Numbered from the stretch's first letter, positions 1-6,304 are shown. The stretch is DNA of 7,278 nt from Smithellaceae bacterium (GCA_028718405.1 JAQULV010000062.1:1-7278), one strand, 5' to 3'. The notes: generated from the sequence alone by a model not told the origin. Numbers and translations: made by a program.

Positions 1-1597
1 CCGCTGCCCTGATGCCGTCGAGGATGGAACTGATGATCCCCCCTGCGTAACCAGCCCCTTCCCCACAGGGGTATATCCCCGCAACCGATATGCTCTGGCC
101 GTCAGGTCCCCTTACGATCCTGACCGGCGATGAACTCCGCGTTTCCACACCGATGAGGTGCGACTCTGAGGAGACAAACCCCGGCATGAGTTCTCCAAAT
201 CTTGTCAGTCCCTTCTTCAGCGCCTCCGTGATGAAAGGCGGCAGGACCTCGGACATAGGTACGGGTCTTACCCCCGGCAAATAGGTCACCATGCCGACTT
301 CCGCACTTTCACGACTCTTCACGAAATCGATGAGCCTTTGAGCTGGAGCGAAATAATCTTCTCCTGCCGCAAGATAGGCCTTTCGCTCCCAGACATTCCG
401 GAAAACCAGGCCTTGCAGCGGCGATGATCCTTTTTCACTAAAGTCGTCCGGTGTGACACTGACAAGGATCGCGCTGTTCGCATAGGCACCGCTACGATGC
501 GAATTGCTCATACCGTTGGTAATCACCAGCCCCGGCTGCGGACTGCAGCCAATTACCTTCCCTCCGGGGCACATGCAGAAGCTGTAGACGGAGCGATTCA
601 TCTCCTTTATCTGTGCGGAAAGGAAATACTCGGCAGGAGGAAGAGCTGGGTGACCTGCCCATTTGCCGTACTGGATCTTGTCAATCAGTCCCTGCGGATG
701 TTCCAATCTTACGCCCACTGCCAGGGCCTTGGGAACCATGTGCACATCCCTTGACATGAGGATATGGTATGTATCGTCGGCACTTTGCCCTATGGCCAAG
801 ATGAGATGCCCCGTCGCGATTTCCTTATCGTTGACGACGATCCCTGCCAGGGCGCTATCCTTTACGATAATATCCGTCATCTTCGCGCCAAAGGAGATTT
901 CGCATCCCAGGCCAAGCAGCCGATGACGCAGATTGATCACGACACTGCGCAGACGGTCCGTACCGATATGAGGCTTGGCATCGGTCAGGATTGCCTCAGG
1001 GGCACCCATCTCCACAAGAACTTCCTTCACCCACTGTGTGTAGGGACTACGAACGCGGCTGGTCAATTTCCCATCAGAGAAGGTGCCCGCGCCACCTTCC
1101 CCAAAGAGAACGTTACTCTCGATATCGAGGATGCCCTGTTCCCAGAAGAGTCTGACATCTTTCGTTCTCTGTTCGACGGGTCTTCCACGCTCGACAAGAC
1201 GCACCGGAATACCGCGTAATGCCAGGACCAGCGCCGCAAAAAGGCCGGCAGGACCGCATCCCACAATAACGGGCCTCGCGGATGATTTCAGTCTTGTCGT
1301 AGCATGACATATTGACGAGATGGGGCTCGTCCCTTCACCATGTTCCTCTACCTGAGTGATCTTGATCCCCGACCGGCGAGCAACAGGGTAAACGCTATTG
1401 GAGGAGACAATCACCTCCACTTGATAGACGAAGTACGGCGGTCTGTTGCGGCGCGCGTCCAGGGATTTTTTGAGGACACGGAGGGCGGCAATCTGCTCCG
1501 CTTCCAGAGAGAGAAGGACGGCCAGCTTCTCAGGAAGGGATATCTCCTCCTCACCGAGCTCCAGGGTCACACCGTCGACAATGAATCTTCCGGCCAT
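1..1597 (-). CDS. FAD-dependent dehydrogenase, COG2509 type (C-terminus cut by window edge)
   Basis: The frame is open from the ATG at 1597 to the left edge, giving 532 residues with no stop. I translated it by hand. Residues 1 to about 105 form the family's usual N-terminal domain. It is followed by a Rossmann dinucleotide motif, PVIVGCGPAG (residues 109-118), with an acidic residue at the end of the second strand (E136 in RLVERG). Then come the hallmark GEGGAGTFSDGKL (166-178), KPHIGTD, a cysteine pair in YSFCMCPGG, ITNGMS, and a C-terminal FAD-binding stretch CGEGAGYAGGI close to the edge. Because that last motif normally sits near the end, probably only a few residues are missing. Substrate and electron partner are unknown for this family, so I give no reaction. 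Its gene is divergent from the NusG paralog. The start has only a weak purine-rich stretch (AAGAAAG) in front; a better AAGGAAGG lies 18 nt upstream, which is too far for a standard site. Confidence 0.88.
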   Translation of the reverse strand, partial: MAGRFIVDGVTLELGEEEISLPEKLAVLLSLEAEQIAALRVLKKSLDARRNRPPYFVYQVEVIVSSNSVYPVARRSGIKITQVEEHGEGTSPISSICHATTRLKSSARPVIVGCGPAGLFAALVLALRGIPVRLVERGRPVEQRTKDVRLFWEQGILDIESNVLFGEGGAGTFSDGKLTSRVRSPYTQWVKEVLVEMGAPEAILTDAKPHIGTDRLRSVVINLRHRLLGLGCEISFGAKMTDIIVKDSALAGIVVNDKEIATGHLILAIGQSADDTYHILMSRDVHMVPKALAVGVRLEHPQGLIDKIQYGKWAGHPALPPAEYFLSAQIKEMNRSVYSFCMCPGGKVIGCSPQPGLVITNGMSNSHRSGAYANSAILVSVTPDDFSEKGSSPLQGLVFRNVWERKAYLAAGEDYFAPAQRLIDFVKSRESAEVGMVTYLPGVRPVPMSEVLPPFITEALKKGLTRFGELMPGFVSSESHLIGVETRSSSPVRIVRGPDGQSISVAGIYPCGEGAGYAGGIISSILDGIRAA

Positions 1598-1631
1598 TTC
1601 TTTCTTGAAAATATTCCTTCCTTGTAATAAT

Positions 1632-1661
1632 TTGCCATCAAATGGTGACTGAAACTATTAT
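1632..1661 (+). promoter_or_regulatory. Candidate sigma70-type promoter for the antiterminator gene
   Basis: TTGCCA at 1632-1637 and TATTAT at 1656-1661 are separated by 18 nt, each one or two bases from consensus. Transcription would begin near 1668 and give a leader of about 110 nt before the ATG at 1779. It may also serve the downstream oxidoreductase operon, since I see no strong promoter in the 99-nt gap at 2283-2381. This is a pattern match by eye only. Confidence 0.45.
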
Positions 1662-1685
1662 AGAGCAGCACTCCGACGAAAGAAA
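1657..1685 (-). promoter_or_regulatory. Candidate divergent promoter for the FAD-dehydrogenase gene
   Basis: The minus strand reads TATAAT, a perfect -10 box, at 1662-1657, inside the same CTATTATAG used by the plus-strand promoter. The -35 side is poor (pyrimidine-rich, TTTCTT-like around 1680-1685). If used, it would give a leader of about 50 nt before the ATG at 1597. Confidence 0.35.
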
Positions 1686-1778
1686 GATCATCCCGCGTGA
1701 TCGGACTGTCCTCAACCTGCGTGAAGACCCGCCGTGCCCGGCCCAAGGCCGCCAATTTGCCTTCCCTTCTTGATCCCT

Positions 1779-2282
1779 ATGCCCTGGTACGCCATCCATA
1801 CGAGAAGTCGTCACGAGGACAGGGTCCATACGGGCCTGCTGCAAAAATCGATCAGCACTTTTCTACCCAAGATAGAGACCAGGAGCAAGAGAAAAGACCG
1901 ACGCAAAAAAATACTCCTGCCCATGTTCCCCGGATATCTCTTCGTTGAGGTCAGCGTTCTGGACGGCGCGTCGAAGCTCGATATCCTCAAGACTTTTGGC
2001 GTCGTCAGGATCCTGGGGAAATTTGTCGGTCGTGAACCTATACCAATTCCGGACGCTAAGATCGAGGCAATCAAGAAAATTATTCAGTCCAAGGTAGAGG
2101 TCCAACACTTTCAGTATCCCGGAGTGGGGGAACCTGCACAGATCGTCGATGGTCCCTTTGCAGGAATAGAGGGAGTAGTGTTGAGAAGTGACCTCGAAAA
2201 GGAGCTGTTCGTTATCGGCATCGAACTTCTCCAGCGGGCCGTGGCCATAAAACTTGAAGGATTCCAGATCAGAAAAATCTGA
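1779..2282 (+). CDS. Specialised NusG paralog (UpxY/RfaH-like transcription antiterminator)
   Basis: This encodes 167 residues. The N-terminus MPWYAIHTRSRHEDRV is the typical opening of a NusG N-terminal (NGN) domain, followed by the family motif PMFPGYLFV (residues 48-56) and VVRILG (75-80). A C-terminal KOW-type segment, GEPAQIVDGPFAGIEGVV, lies at about 117-134. Proteins of this family bind RNA polymerase during elongation and reduce pausing or termination. A short paralog outside the secE/rplK cluster is normally an operon-specific regulator rather than housekeeping NusG. I chose the ATG at 1779 because the protein then begins with the conserved W-Y-A segment. The frame also has an in-frame GTG at 1734 and a TTG at 1770, which would add non-conserved residues. 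No clear Shine-Dalgarno sequence precedes it. It lies 99 nt upstream of the oxidoreductase operon, which it may control. I found no ops-like element. Confidence 0.85.
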   Translation: MPWYAIHTRSRHEDRVHTGLLQKSISTFLPKIETRSKRKDRRKKILLPMFPGYLFVEVSVLDGASKLDILKTFGVVRILGKFVGREPIPIPDAKIEAIKKIIQSKVEVQHFQYPGVGEPAQIVDGPFAGIEGVVLRSDLEKELFVIGIELLQRAVAIKLEGFQIRKI

Positions 2283-2370
2283 AGGGTGGAAAAATCATCT
2301 TGACTTTCATAAGGAGATGAGCAAGAAAAGTTACTTTGTTTCCGTTAGGTTCTAGGTATCAAAGGATACA

Positions 2371-2376
2371 GGAGAG
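2371..2376 (+). promoter_or_regulatory. Ribosome binding site deciding a TTG start
   Basis: GGAGAG lies 5 nt before the TTG at 2382. No ATG or GTG is available in this frame upstream of the first cysteine cluster, so this site supports the TTG as the real start of the ferredoxin subunit. Confidence 0.6.
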
Positions 2377-2381
2377 ACAAA

Positions 2382-2594
2382 TTGAAGGGATACATCAAGA
2401 TCAACAAGGAGAACTGCAAGGAGTGCCATCTTTGCATATATGCCTGTAAGAAAGAGCAGATCATCCCCTCTAAGGAATTCAATTCCAAAGGTTACCGTCC
2501 CGTTTGTTTCGACGATAAGAAGGGGGAATGCACGGGCTGCGCGCTTTGCGCCATCATGTGCCCGGAGATAGCTATCGAGGTTTACCGTGAATAA
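2382..2594 (+). CDS. 2-oxoacid:ferredoxin oxidoreductase, ferredoxin (delta) subunit, VorD/KorD-like
   Basis: This is a 70-residue protein with two [4Fe-4S] ligand sets, C12-x2-C15-x2-C18-x3-C22 and C50-x2-C53-x2-C56-x3-C60-P61. Its role is to pass electrons from the TPP subunit of the complex to external ferredoxin in the cytoplasm. The first set lacks the proline usually found after the fourth cysteine, whereas the second has it. It starts at TTG with a good Shine-Dalgarno sequence. Its last codons overlap the start of the next subunit gene by 8 nt, which indicates translational coupling. It is the first gene of the complex, in the order delta, alpha, beta, gamma seen in many anaerobes. The family identity is firm; the assignment to VOR rather than KOR rests on the next gene. 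Confidence 0.9.
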   Translation: MKGYIKINKENCKECHLCIYACKKEQIIPSKEFNSKGYRPVCFDDKKGECTGCALCAIMCPEIAIEVYRE

Positions 2595-3657
2595 GAAAGT
2601 ATTGATGCAGGGCAACAAGGTAATTGCCGAGGCCGCCATTAGGGCGGGTTGCCGTTTCTACGCCGGTTACCCGATCACACCCCAGAACGAGATCCCCGAA
2701 TATATGGCGGAGAACCTTCGCAAGATTGAAGGCGGCACGTTTATCCAGAGCGAATCCGAGATTGCCGCTATCCATATGGTAATCGGCGCCAGCGCCGCCG
2801 GCGCCCGCGCGATGACTTCATCGTCCAGCCCCGGGATCTCACTTAAACAGGAAGGGATATCCTCCATGGCGGCTTGTGAGCTTCCGGGCGTGATCGTTAA
2901 CATGATGCGCGGGGGACCAGGACTTGGAAATATCCGGCCCTCGCAGGGTGATTACTTCCAGGCCACGCGCGGCGGGGGACACGGCGACTATCGTACTATC
3001 GTCCTGGCCCCGGCAACCGCCCAGGAATTGGCTGACCTGACCATGGAAGCCTTCGATCTGGCCGACAAATATCGCGGCCCGGTAATAATGCTCGCCGACG
3101 GTATGATGGGACAGATGATGGAGCCGGTTGTATTCAGAACACCCCGGCCCCGAAACTACCATGATGATTTTATCATGAAGGGCGCGGAAGAAGGAAAGAG
3201 CAAGATCATCCGCGGTCTCATCCTCGATCCCCTAGACATGGAAGAGCACAACTGGAAACTGGATCGAAAATACAAACTCATCTCACAGACGGAGACGAGG
3301 CACGAACTTTACAAAGCGGACGATGCCGATATCATCATCGTTGCCTATGGCACTGCGGCCCGCATTGCCAAAGGCGCGATTAAGCGTCTCCAGGACTCCG
3401 GTTTAAAGGTGGGACTGTTCCGGCCCATTACCCTATGGCCCTTCCCGGAGAGGGAACTGCGAGAGCTCGCCGAGCGCGTCGAAGATTTCCTTGTTTTCGA
3501 GATGAGTACGGGCCAGATGCTGGAGGACGTTCGTCTTGCCCTCCAGGGCTACGCTAAGATATCCTTCCACGGGAGGCCCGGAGGAATCGTGCCCACCCCC
3601 GCGGAACTCGCCAACGTTATCGTCCGCCATTGCGACGAGCGCTGCAAGGATATCTGA
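2587..3657 (+). CDS. vorB: 2-oxoacid:ferredoxin oxidoreductase, alpha (pyrimidine-binding) subunit, VorB-like
   Basis: This encodes 356 residues, the usual length for stand-alone VorB/KorA subunits. The pyrimidine-binding domain has GYPITPQNE at residues 27-35. The SESEIAAIHMVIGASAAGARAMTSSSSPG region (about 55-83) contains the acidic residue expected to contact TPP. MMRGGPGLGNIRPSQGDYF and RGGGHGDYR follow, and the C-terminal half carries the transketolase-C-like fold (VAYGTAARIAKGAI, GLFRPITLWPFP). With the other three subunits it would oxidise a 2-oxoacid with CoA to acyl-CoA, CO2 and reduced ferredoxin. The sequence resembles proteins annotated as 3-methyl-2-oxobutanoate (2-oxoisovalerate) dehydrogenase subunit VorB. 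KorA (2-oxoglutarate) is close, and substrate choice cannot be read from sequence alone. It starts at GTG and overlaps the ferredoxin gene by 8 nt. Confidence 0.9.
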   Translation: MNKKVLMQGNKVIAEAAIRAGCRFYAGYPITPQNEIPEYMAENLRKIEGGTFIQSESEIAAIHMVIGASAAGARAMTSSSSPGISLKQEGISSMAACELPGVIVNMMRGGPGLGNIRPSQGDYFQATRGGGHGDYRTIVLAPATAQELADLTMEAFDLADKYRGPVIMLADGMMGQMMEPVVFRTPRPRNYHDDFIMKGAEEGKSKIIRGLILDPLDMEEHNWKLDRKYKLISQTETRHELYKADDADIIIVAYGTAARIAKGAIKRLQDSGLKVGLFRPITLWPFPERELRELAERVEDFLVFEMSTGQMLEDVRLALQGYAKISFHGRPGGIVPTPAELANVIVRHCDERCKDI

Positions 3658-3682
3658 AAGACAGAAGGTAAGGTTAGAATCC

Positions 3683-4438
3683 ATGAAGAAGGTTTTCGAA
3701 AAACCAAAGAGTCTGAAAGGGAACATCTTCCACTACTGTCCCGGTTGCGGTCACAGCATCGCCCACCGGCTAGTGGGCGAAGTTATCGATGAACTGGAGA
3801 TCAGAGGCAAGGTTATCGGGGTGCCGCCGGCAGGGTGCGCCGTCCTCGCCTACAATTATTTCGATATCGACATGATCGAGGCGCAGCACGGCCGGGGGCC
3901 AGCAACGGCAACCGGCATCAAGAGAGTCCTTCCCGACCGCGTCGTCTTCTCCTATCAGGGTGACGGTGACCTGGCCGCCATCGGCATTGCTGAGACGTTT
4001 CACGCCGCCAATCGCGGTGAGAACATCACGATCATCTTTATCAACAACGCCGTCTACGGTATGACTGGAGGGCAGATGGCGCCGACGACGACCCTGGGAC
4101 AGAAGACGACGACTTCCCCCCCGGGACGCGATACCGTCCTTGACGGCTATCCCGTCAAGGTCTGCGAACTGCTTTCGGGGCTGGGAGGAACAACCTATAT
4201 CGAGCGTTGCACAGTCAACTCTCCGGCCAACGTCATGAAGACAAAGAAGGCCATCAAAAAGGCCTTCCAGTACCAGATCGAAGGCCGCGGCTTTTCGCTG
4301 GTGGAGATCCTCTCCCCCTGCCCCACCAACTGGAAGATGACACCGATCGAATCCTGTCATTGGATCGATGAATCCATGAGCAAGGTCTTCCCTCTGGGTG
4401 TCTTCAAGGATGAGGTCAGTGCGGAGGTGAAGCCATGA
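3683..4438 (+). CDS. 2-oxoacid:ferredoxin oxidoreductase, beta (TPP-binding) subunit
   Basis: This encodes 251 residues. YCPGCGHS at residues 18-25 is the N-terminal motif of this subunit. The TPP/Mg2+ motif is GDGD at 93-96, followed by NN at 121-122, the expected spacing. GMTGGQMAPTT (126-136) is the conserved segment after it. It binds the diphosphate and Mg2+ of TPP, while the alpha subunit supplies the pyrimidine side. The reading frame is open well upstream into the previous gene, but the ATG at 3683 has an AAGGT site 8 nt before it and starts just ahead of the conserved region, so I reject the longer form. The gap from the alpha gene is 25 nt. The stop codon overlaps the next start in an ATGA arrangement. 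It could equally be named VorA or KorB. Confidence 0.92.
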   Translation: MKKVFEKPKSLKGNIFHYCPGCGHSIAHRLVGEVIDELEIRGKVIGVPPAGCAVLAYNYFDIDMIEAQHGRGPATATGIKRVLPDRVVFSYQGDGDLAAIGIAETFHAANRGENITIIFINNAVYGMTGGQMAPTTTLGQKTTTSPPGRDTVLDGYPVKVCELLSGLGGTTYIERCTVNSPANVMKTKKAIKKAFQYQIEGRGFSLVEILSPCPTNWKMTPIESCHWIDESMSKVFPLGVFKDEVSAEVKP

Positions 4439-4974
4439 TGATCAAATCGATATTCTCCGGCTTCGGCGGTCAGGGTGTCTTGATGATGGGCTACGTCTTC
4501 GCCCATGGTGCGATGAGCAAGGGTTACCAAGTTACCTATCTTCCCGCCTACGGAGCCGAGGTGAGAGGGGGAACGGCCAACTGCACGGTGGCGGTGGCTG
4601 ACGAGGAGATCGCCTCTCCCATCGCCTCAGAACCGGACTACGTGGTGGCCTTAAACACACCCTCACTCTACACCTTCCAGAACAGGATTGCTGCGGAGGG
4701 GACGTTGTTTCTCAATTCTTCCATCATCAACATTCGACCGACCCGCCAAGGCATCAATGTCGTGGAGATACCCTGCGGTGAGATGGCGGAGAAGATCGGT
4801 AATCCCCGCGTGTCGAATACCGTCATGATGGGCGCCTTCATCAAGAAGACTGGTCTCTTCTCACCGGATATCTATATGAAAAGCTTGGAAGTCGTGATGG
4901 GCGGGAAAAAGAAGTCCGTCATGGAGATAAACCGTGTGGCCTTCATGGCCGGCTATGACTTTCTGAATATCTGA
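4435..4974 (+). CDS. 2-oxoacid:ferredoxin oxidoreductase, gamma subunit
   Basis: This is a 179-residue protein of the pyruvate/ketoisovalerate oxidoreductase gamma family. The N-terminal glycine-rich turn GFGGQGV lies at about residues 9-15. The family motif YLPAYGAEVRGGTANCTV follows at about 35-52, then SEPDYVVALNTPSL. The gamma subunit is part of the oxidoreductase core; in related enzymes it contributes to CoA binding. The start overlaps the stop of the TPP subunit by 4 nt (ATGA), which suggests translational coupling. This completes a four-subunit complex, with no subunit missing or fused. Confidence 0.92.
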   Translation: MMIKSIFSGFGGQGVLMMGYVFAHGAMSKGYQVTYLPAYGAEVRGGTANCTVAVADEEIASPIASEPDYVVALNTPSLYTFQNRIAAEGTLFLNSSIINIRPTRQGINVVEIPCGEMAEKIGNPRVSNTVMMGAFIKKTGLFSPDIYMKSLEVVMGGKKKSVMEINRVAFMAGYDFLNI

Positions 4975-4986
4975 CAAGGAGTTCCC

Positions 4987-5415
4987 ATGGAGGTAAAACA
5001 GCTTTCCGTCATCTTAGGCAACGTTCCCGGGGCGTTGGCAAAGCTTTCCAATATACTGGACAACGAGGACATCAAGACCAAAGCGGTACTCGCGGCTAGC
5101 ACCGAGGAGTTGAGTACCGTGAGGCTTGTCGTCAACGACCCGGAACGCGCGGCAGCGGTGCTCGAGAGCTATAAGTTCAACTTGGAGCTTTCCCCTGTTT
5201 TGGCTGCGGAGGTACCTTTGCATCCCGGTGGTATGAATGCCATCCTGAAATCCTTGTCTCAGGCTGACATCAATATCCATTACCTGTATACGACGATCAA
5301 CCGCTTCGGCGAAGAGACCATCGTCATTTTGGGCGTCGACAAGGTTGAAGAAGCCAAGGAAGTCTTGAAGAGAAACTGGATCAGACTCATCGGTGACGAG
5401 ATCTATTCCCTGTAG
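4987..5415 (+). CDS. Double ACT-domain protein, probable amino-acid sensor
   Basis: This encodes 142 residues that form two ACT repeats, about 1-67 and 70-142. The first begins KQLSVILGNVPGALAKLSNIL, with the glycine-proline turn before the first helix that typically lines an amino-acid site. The second has a looser GGMNAILKSLSQADINIHYLY. There is no catalytic or DNA-binding domain. ACT modules of this kind bind small ligands, usually amino acids, and alter a partner. It follows the gamma subunit by 12 nt with AAGGAG 5 nt before the ATG, so it belongs to the operon. A role in sensing the amino acid whose 2-oxoacid the complex uses is inferred from position only. In other anaerobes similar proteins sit beside indolepyruvate oxidoreductase or phenylacetate-CoA ligase genes. 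Confidence 0.85.
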   Translation: MEVKQLSVILGNVPGALAKLSNILDNEDIKTKAVLAASTEELSTVRLVVNDPERAAAVLESYKFNLELSPVLAAEVPLHPGGMNAILKSLSQADINIHYLYTTINRFGEETIVILGVDKVEEAKEVLKRNWIRLIGDEIYSL

Positions 5416-5430
5416 ATACATCAAACCCTA

Positions 5431-5838
5431 ATGCCCGTATCAACAGAAAAGGAACAACTCCTGAAAGAGCGTATGGCGCATTTGGGCGTCTCGGAGGAAG
5501 ACCTCAGAGAAACCTTCGTGCGGTCGTCCGGTCCGGGAGGACAGAAGGTAAACAAGACCTCCACCTGTGTCTTTCTCGTCCACCTCCCCACAGGTCTCTC
5601 CGTAAAATGCCAGCAGGAACGTTCCCAGGTTTTGAATCGTTTCTTGGCGAGACGACTTCTTCTGGACCGGATCGAGCGTCTGCAGAAGGGACTCGCCGAC
5701 GCCGAAAAGATGAAGATCGAAAAGATCAGACGTCAGAAGCGTCGCCGCTCCAAACGCGCTCAAGAAAAAGTCCTCGAAGCCAAGCACCGTCAGACGGAAA
5801 AGAAGTCCTTTCGCGCTAAGCCCGCGCTCGATTCCTAA
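5431..5838 (+). CDS. Small GGQ release-factor-like protein, C12orf65/MTRFR type
   Basis: This 135-residue protein consists of one release-factor catalytic domain and a basic tail. RSSGPGGQKVNKTST (residues 31-45) holds the GGQ motif (36-38) that enters the peptidyl transferase centre and hydrolyses peptidyl-tRNA. KCQQERSQVLNR (59-70) is the other conserved block. The tail from about 92 to 130 is rich in Lys and Arg, suited to binding ribosomal RNA. There is no codon-recognition domain, so it is not RF1 or RF2. It lacks the ArfB (YaeJ) insertion between the strand after KTST and the RSQ block. The PTG-x-x-VKCQ-x-x-RS run instead resembles mitochondrial C12orf65/MTRFR. Rescue of stalled large subunits is the likely role, by family analogy. 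No Shine-Dalgarno sequence precedes the ATG, only 15 nt after the ACT stop, so it probably relies on coupling. An ATG at 5473 with AAAGAG before it is a less likely start. Confidence 0.85.
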   Translation: MPVSTEKEQLLKERMAHLGVSEEDLRETFVRSSGPGGQKVNKTSTCVFLVHLPTGLSVKCQQERSQVLNRFLARRLLLDRIERLQKGLADAEKMKIEKIRRQKRRRSKRAQEKVLEAKHRQTEKKSFRAKPALDS

Positions 5839-5880
5839 GAAAGATGACAACAGGATTATAGCCAGCCTCGGCAGGAATAA

Positions 5881-5924
5881 ATAAAAAAGGGAGTGAGAGT
5901 CGTTTTTATCGCTCCCCCTCCCTT
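5881..5924 (-). terminator. Intrinsic terminator of atpE
   Basis: On the minus strand AAGGGAG (5924-5918) pairs with CTCCCTT (5893-5887), with a partly paired interior around an A-rich loop. The right arm runs into a stretch of six T residues, followed by ATTTATT. The T tract lies on the atpE side only. On the plus strand the hairpin is followed by TTGAAAATAAT, so it is unlikely to be an efficient terminator for the release-factor gene. Confidence 0.75.
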
Positions 5925-5947
5925 GAAAATAATACCGATGTAATTTC

Positions 5948-6304
5948 TTATGCGCCGATCAGCTTCAGGAACGGATTCGCGTAAATACAGACCAATGCGA
6001 TAACCAAGGCGTAGATGGCCAGCGATTCAATCATGGCCAGACCCACCATCATGGTAAGCAGGATTTTGCCTTGGGCTTCAGGGTTTCTGCCGACGGCGTT
6101 CGTTGCGCCACTGAGACCATTGCCCATACCGATGCCAGTACCCAAAGTCCCCAGGGCCATGGCAAAGCCGGCGGCAATAAGACTACAGGCAATAACAATC
6201 GCCTTCGTGTAATCGACGGCACCGGTTGATGCTGCTGCTTCAGCGGCCATTGCTGCGGGAGCGGATACCAAAACCAACAGTAAGCTCAACAAAATCTTCT
6301 TCAT
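5948..6304 (-). CDS. atpE: F-type ATP synthase subunit c with N-terminal signal peptide
   Basis: This encodes 118 residues, longer than the common 70-90. Residues 1-20 look like a signal peptide, with KK, a leucine-rich core, and AMA before the probable cut. The mature part is a two-helix hairpin. Helix 1 is glycine-rich (GTLGTGIGMGNG, 52-63), the polar loop is RNPEA (73-77), and helix 2 carries the ion-binding glutamate E93 in GLAMIESLAIY. It forms the rotating membrane ring of the F0 motor. Compared with the Na+-type site of Ilyobacter, the Glu-Ser and Tyr are kept, but the helix-1 glutamine is replaced by M60, which favours H+ (inference). AAGGAG at 6316-6311 lies 6 nt before the ATG. No other atp gene is adjacent within the window. 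Confidence 0.95.
   Translation of the reverse strand: MKKILLSLLLVLVSAPAAMAAEAAASTGAVDYTKAIVIACSLIAAGFAMALGTLGTGIGMGNGLSGATNAVGRNPEAQGKILLTMMVGLAMIESLAIYALVIALVCIYANPFLKLIGA

Noticed and set aside
764..1219. 151-codon plus-strand frame
   Set aside because: It is the complement of the FAD-dehydrogenase coding sequence, whose motifs run through the whole stretch.
1734..1778. GTG start at 1734 for the NusG paralog
   Set aside because: It would add 15 residues (MPGPRPPICLPFLIP) before the conserved MPWYA opening of the NGN domain; no ribosome site supports it.
2300..2328. Promoter for the oxidoreductase operon from TTGACT at 2300-2305
   Set aside because: At 17 nt the -10 position reads AAGAAA, and no acceptable box occurs at 16-18 nt.
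2317..2355. 12-codon frame (MSKKSYFVSVRF) after AAGGAG, upstream of the ferredoxin subunit
   Set aside because: The AAGGAG touches the ATG with no spacing, the peptide has no run of regulatory codons, and no attenuator hairpin follows.
3536..3682. Longer start for the TPP subunit, adding 49 residues
   Set aside because: The extension lies wholly within the end of the alpha-subunit gene, is proline- and serine-rich without family similarity, and the ATG at 3683 has a good ribosome site just before the conserved region.
3770..4360. 196-codon minus-strand frame opposite the TPP subunit
   Set aside because: It lies entirely within a well-supported gene, has no recognisable domain, and is the usual by-product of codon bias on the other strand.
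5431..5838. Naming this gene arfB
   Set aside because: It has the GGQ domain and basic tail, but not the ArfB-specific insertion, so the name would mislead.
5440..5850. 136-codon minus-strand frame opposite the release-factor-like gene
   Set aside because: The plus strand encodes an unmistakable GGQ protein; the reverse product has no known motif.
5881..5924. Bidirectional terminator also serving the plus-strand operon
   Set aside because: There is no T tract after the hairpin in the plus direction, so only the minus orientation is supported.
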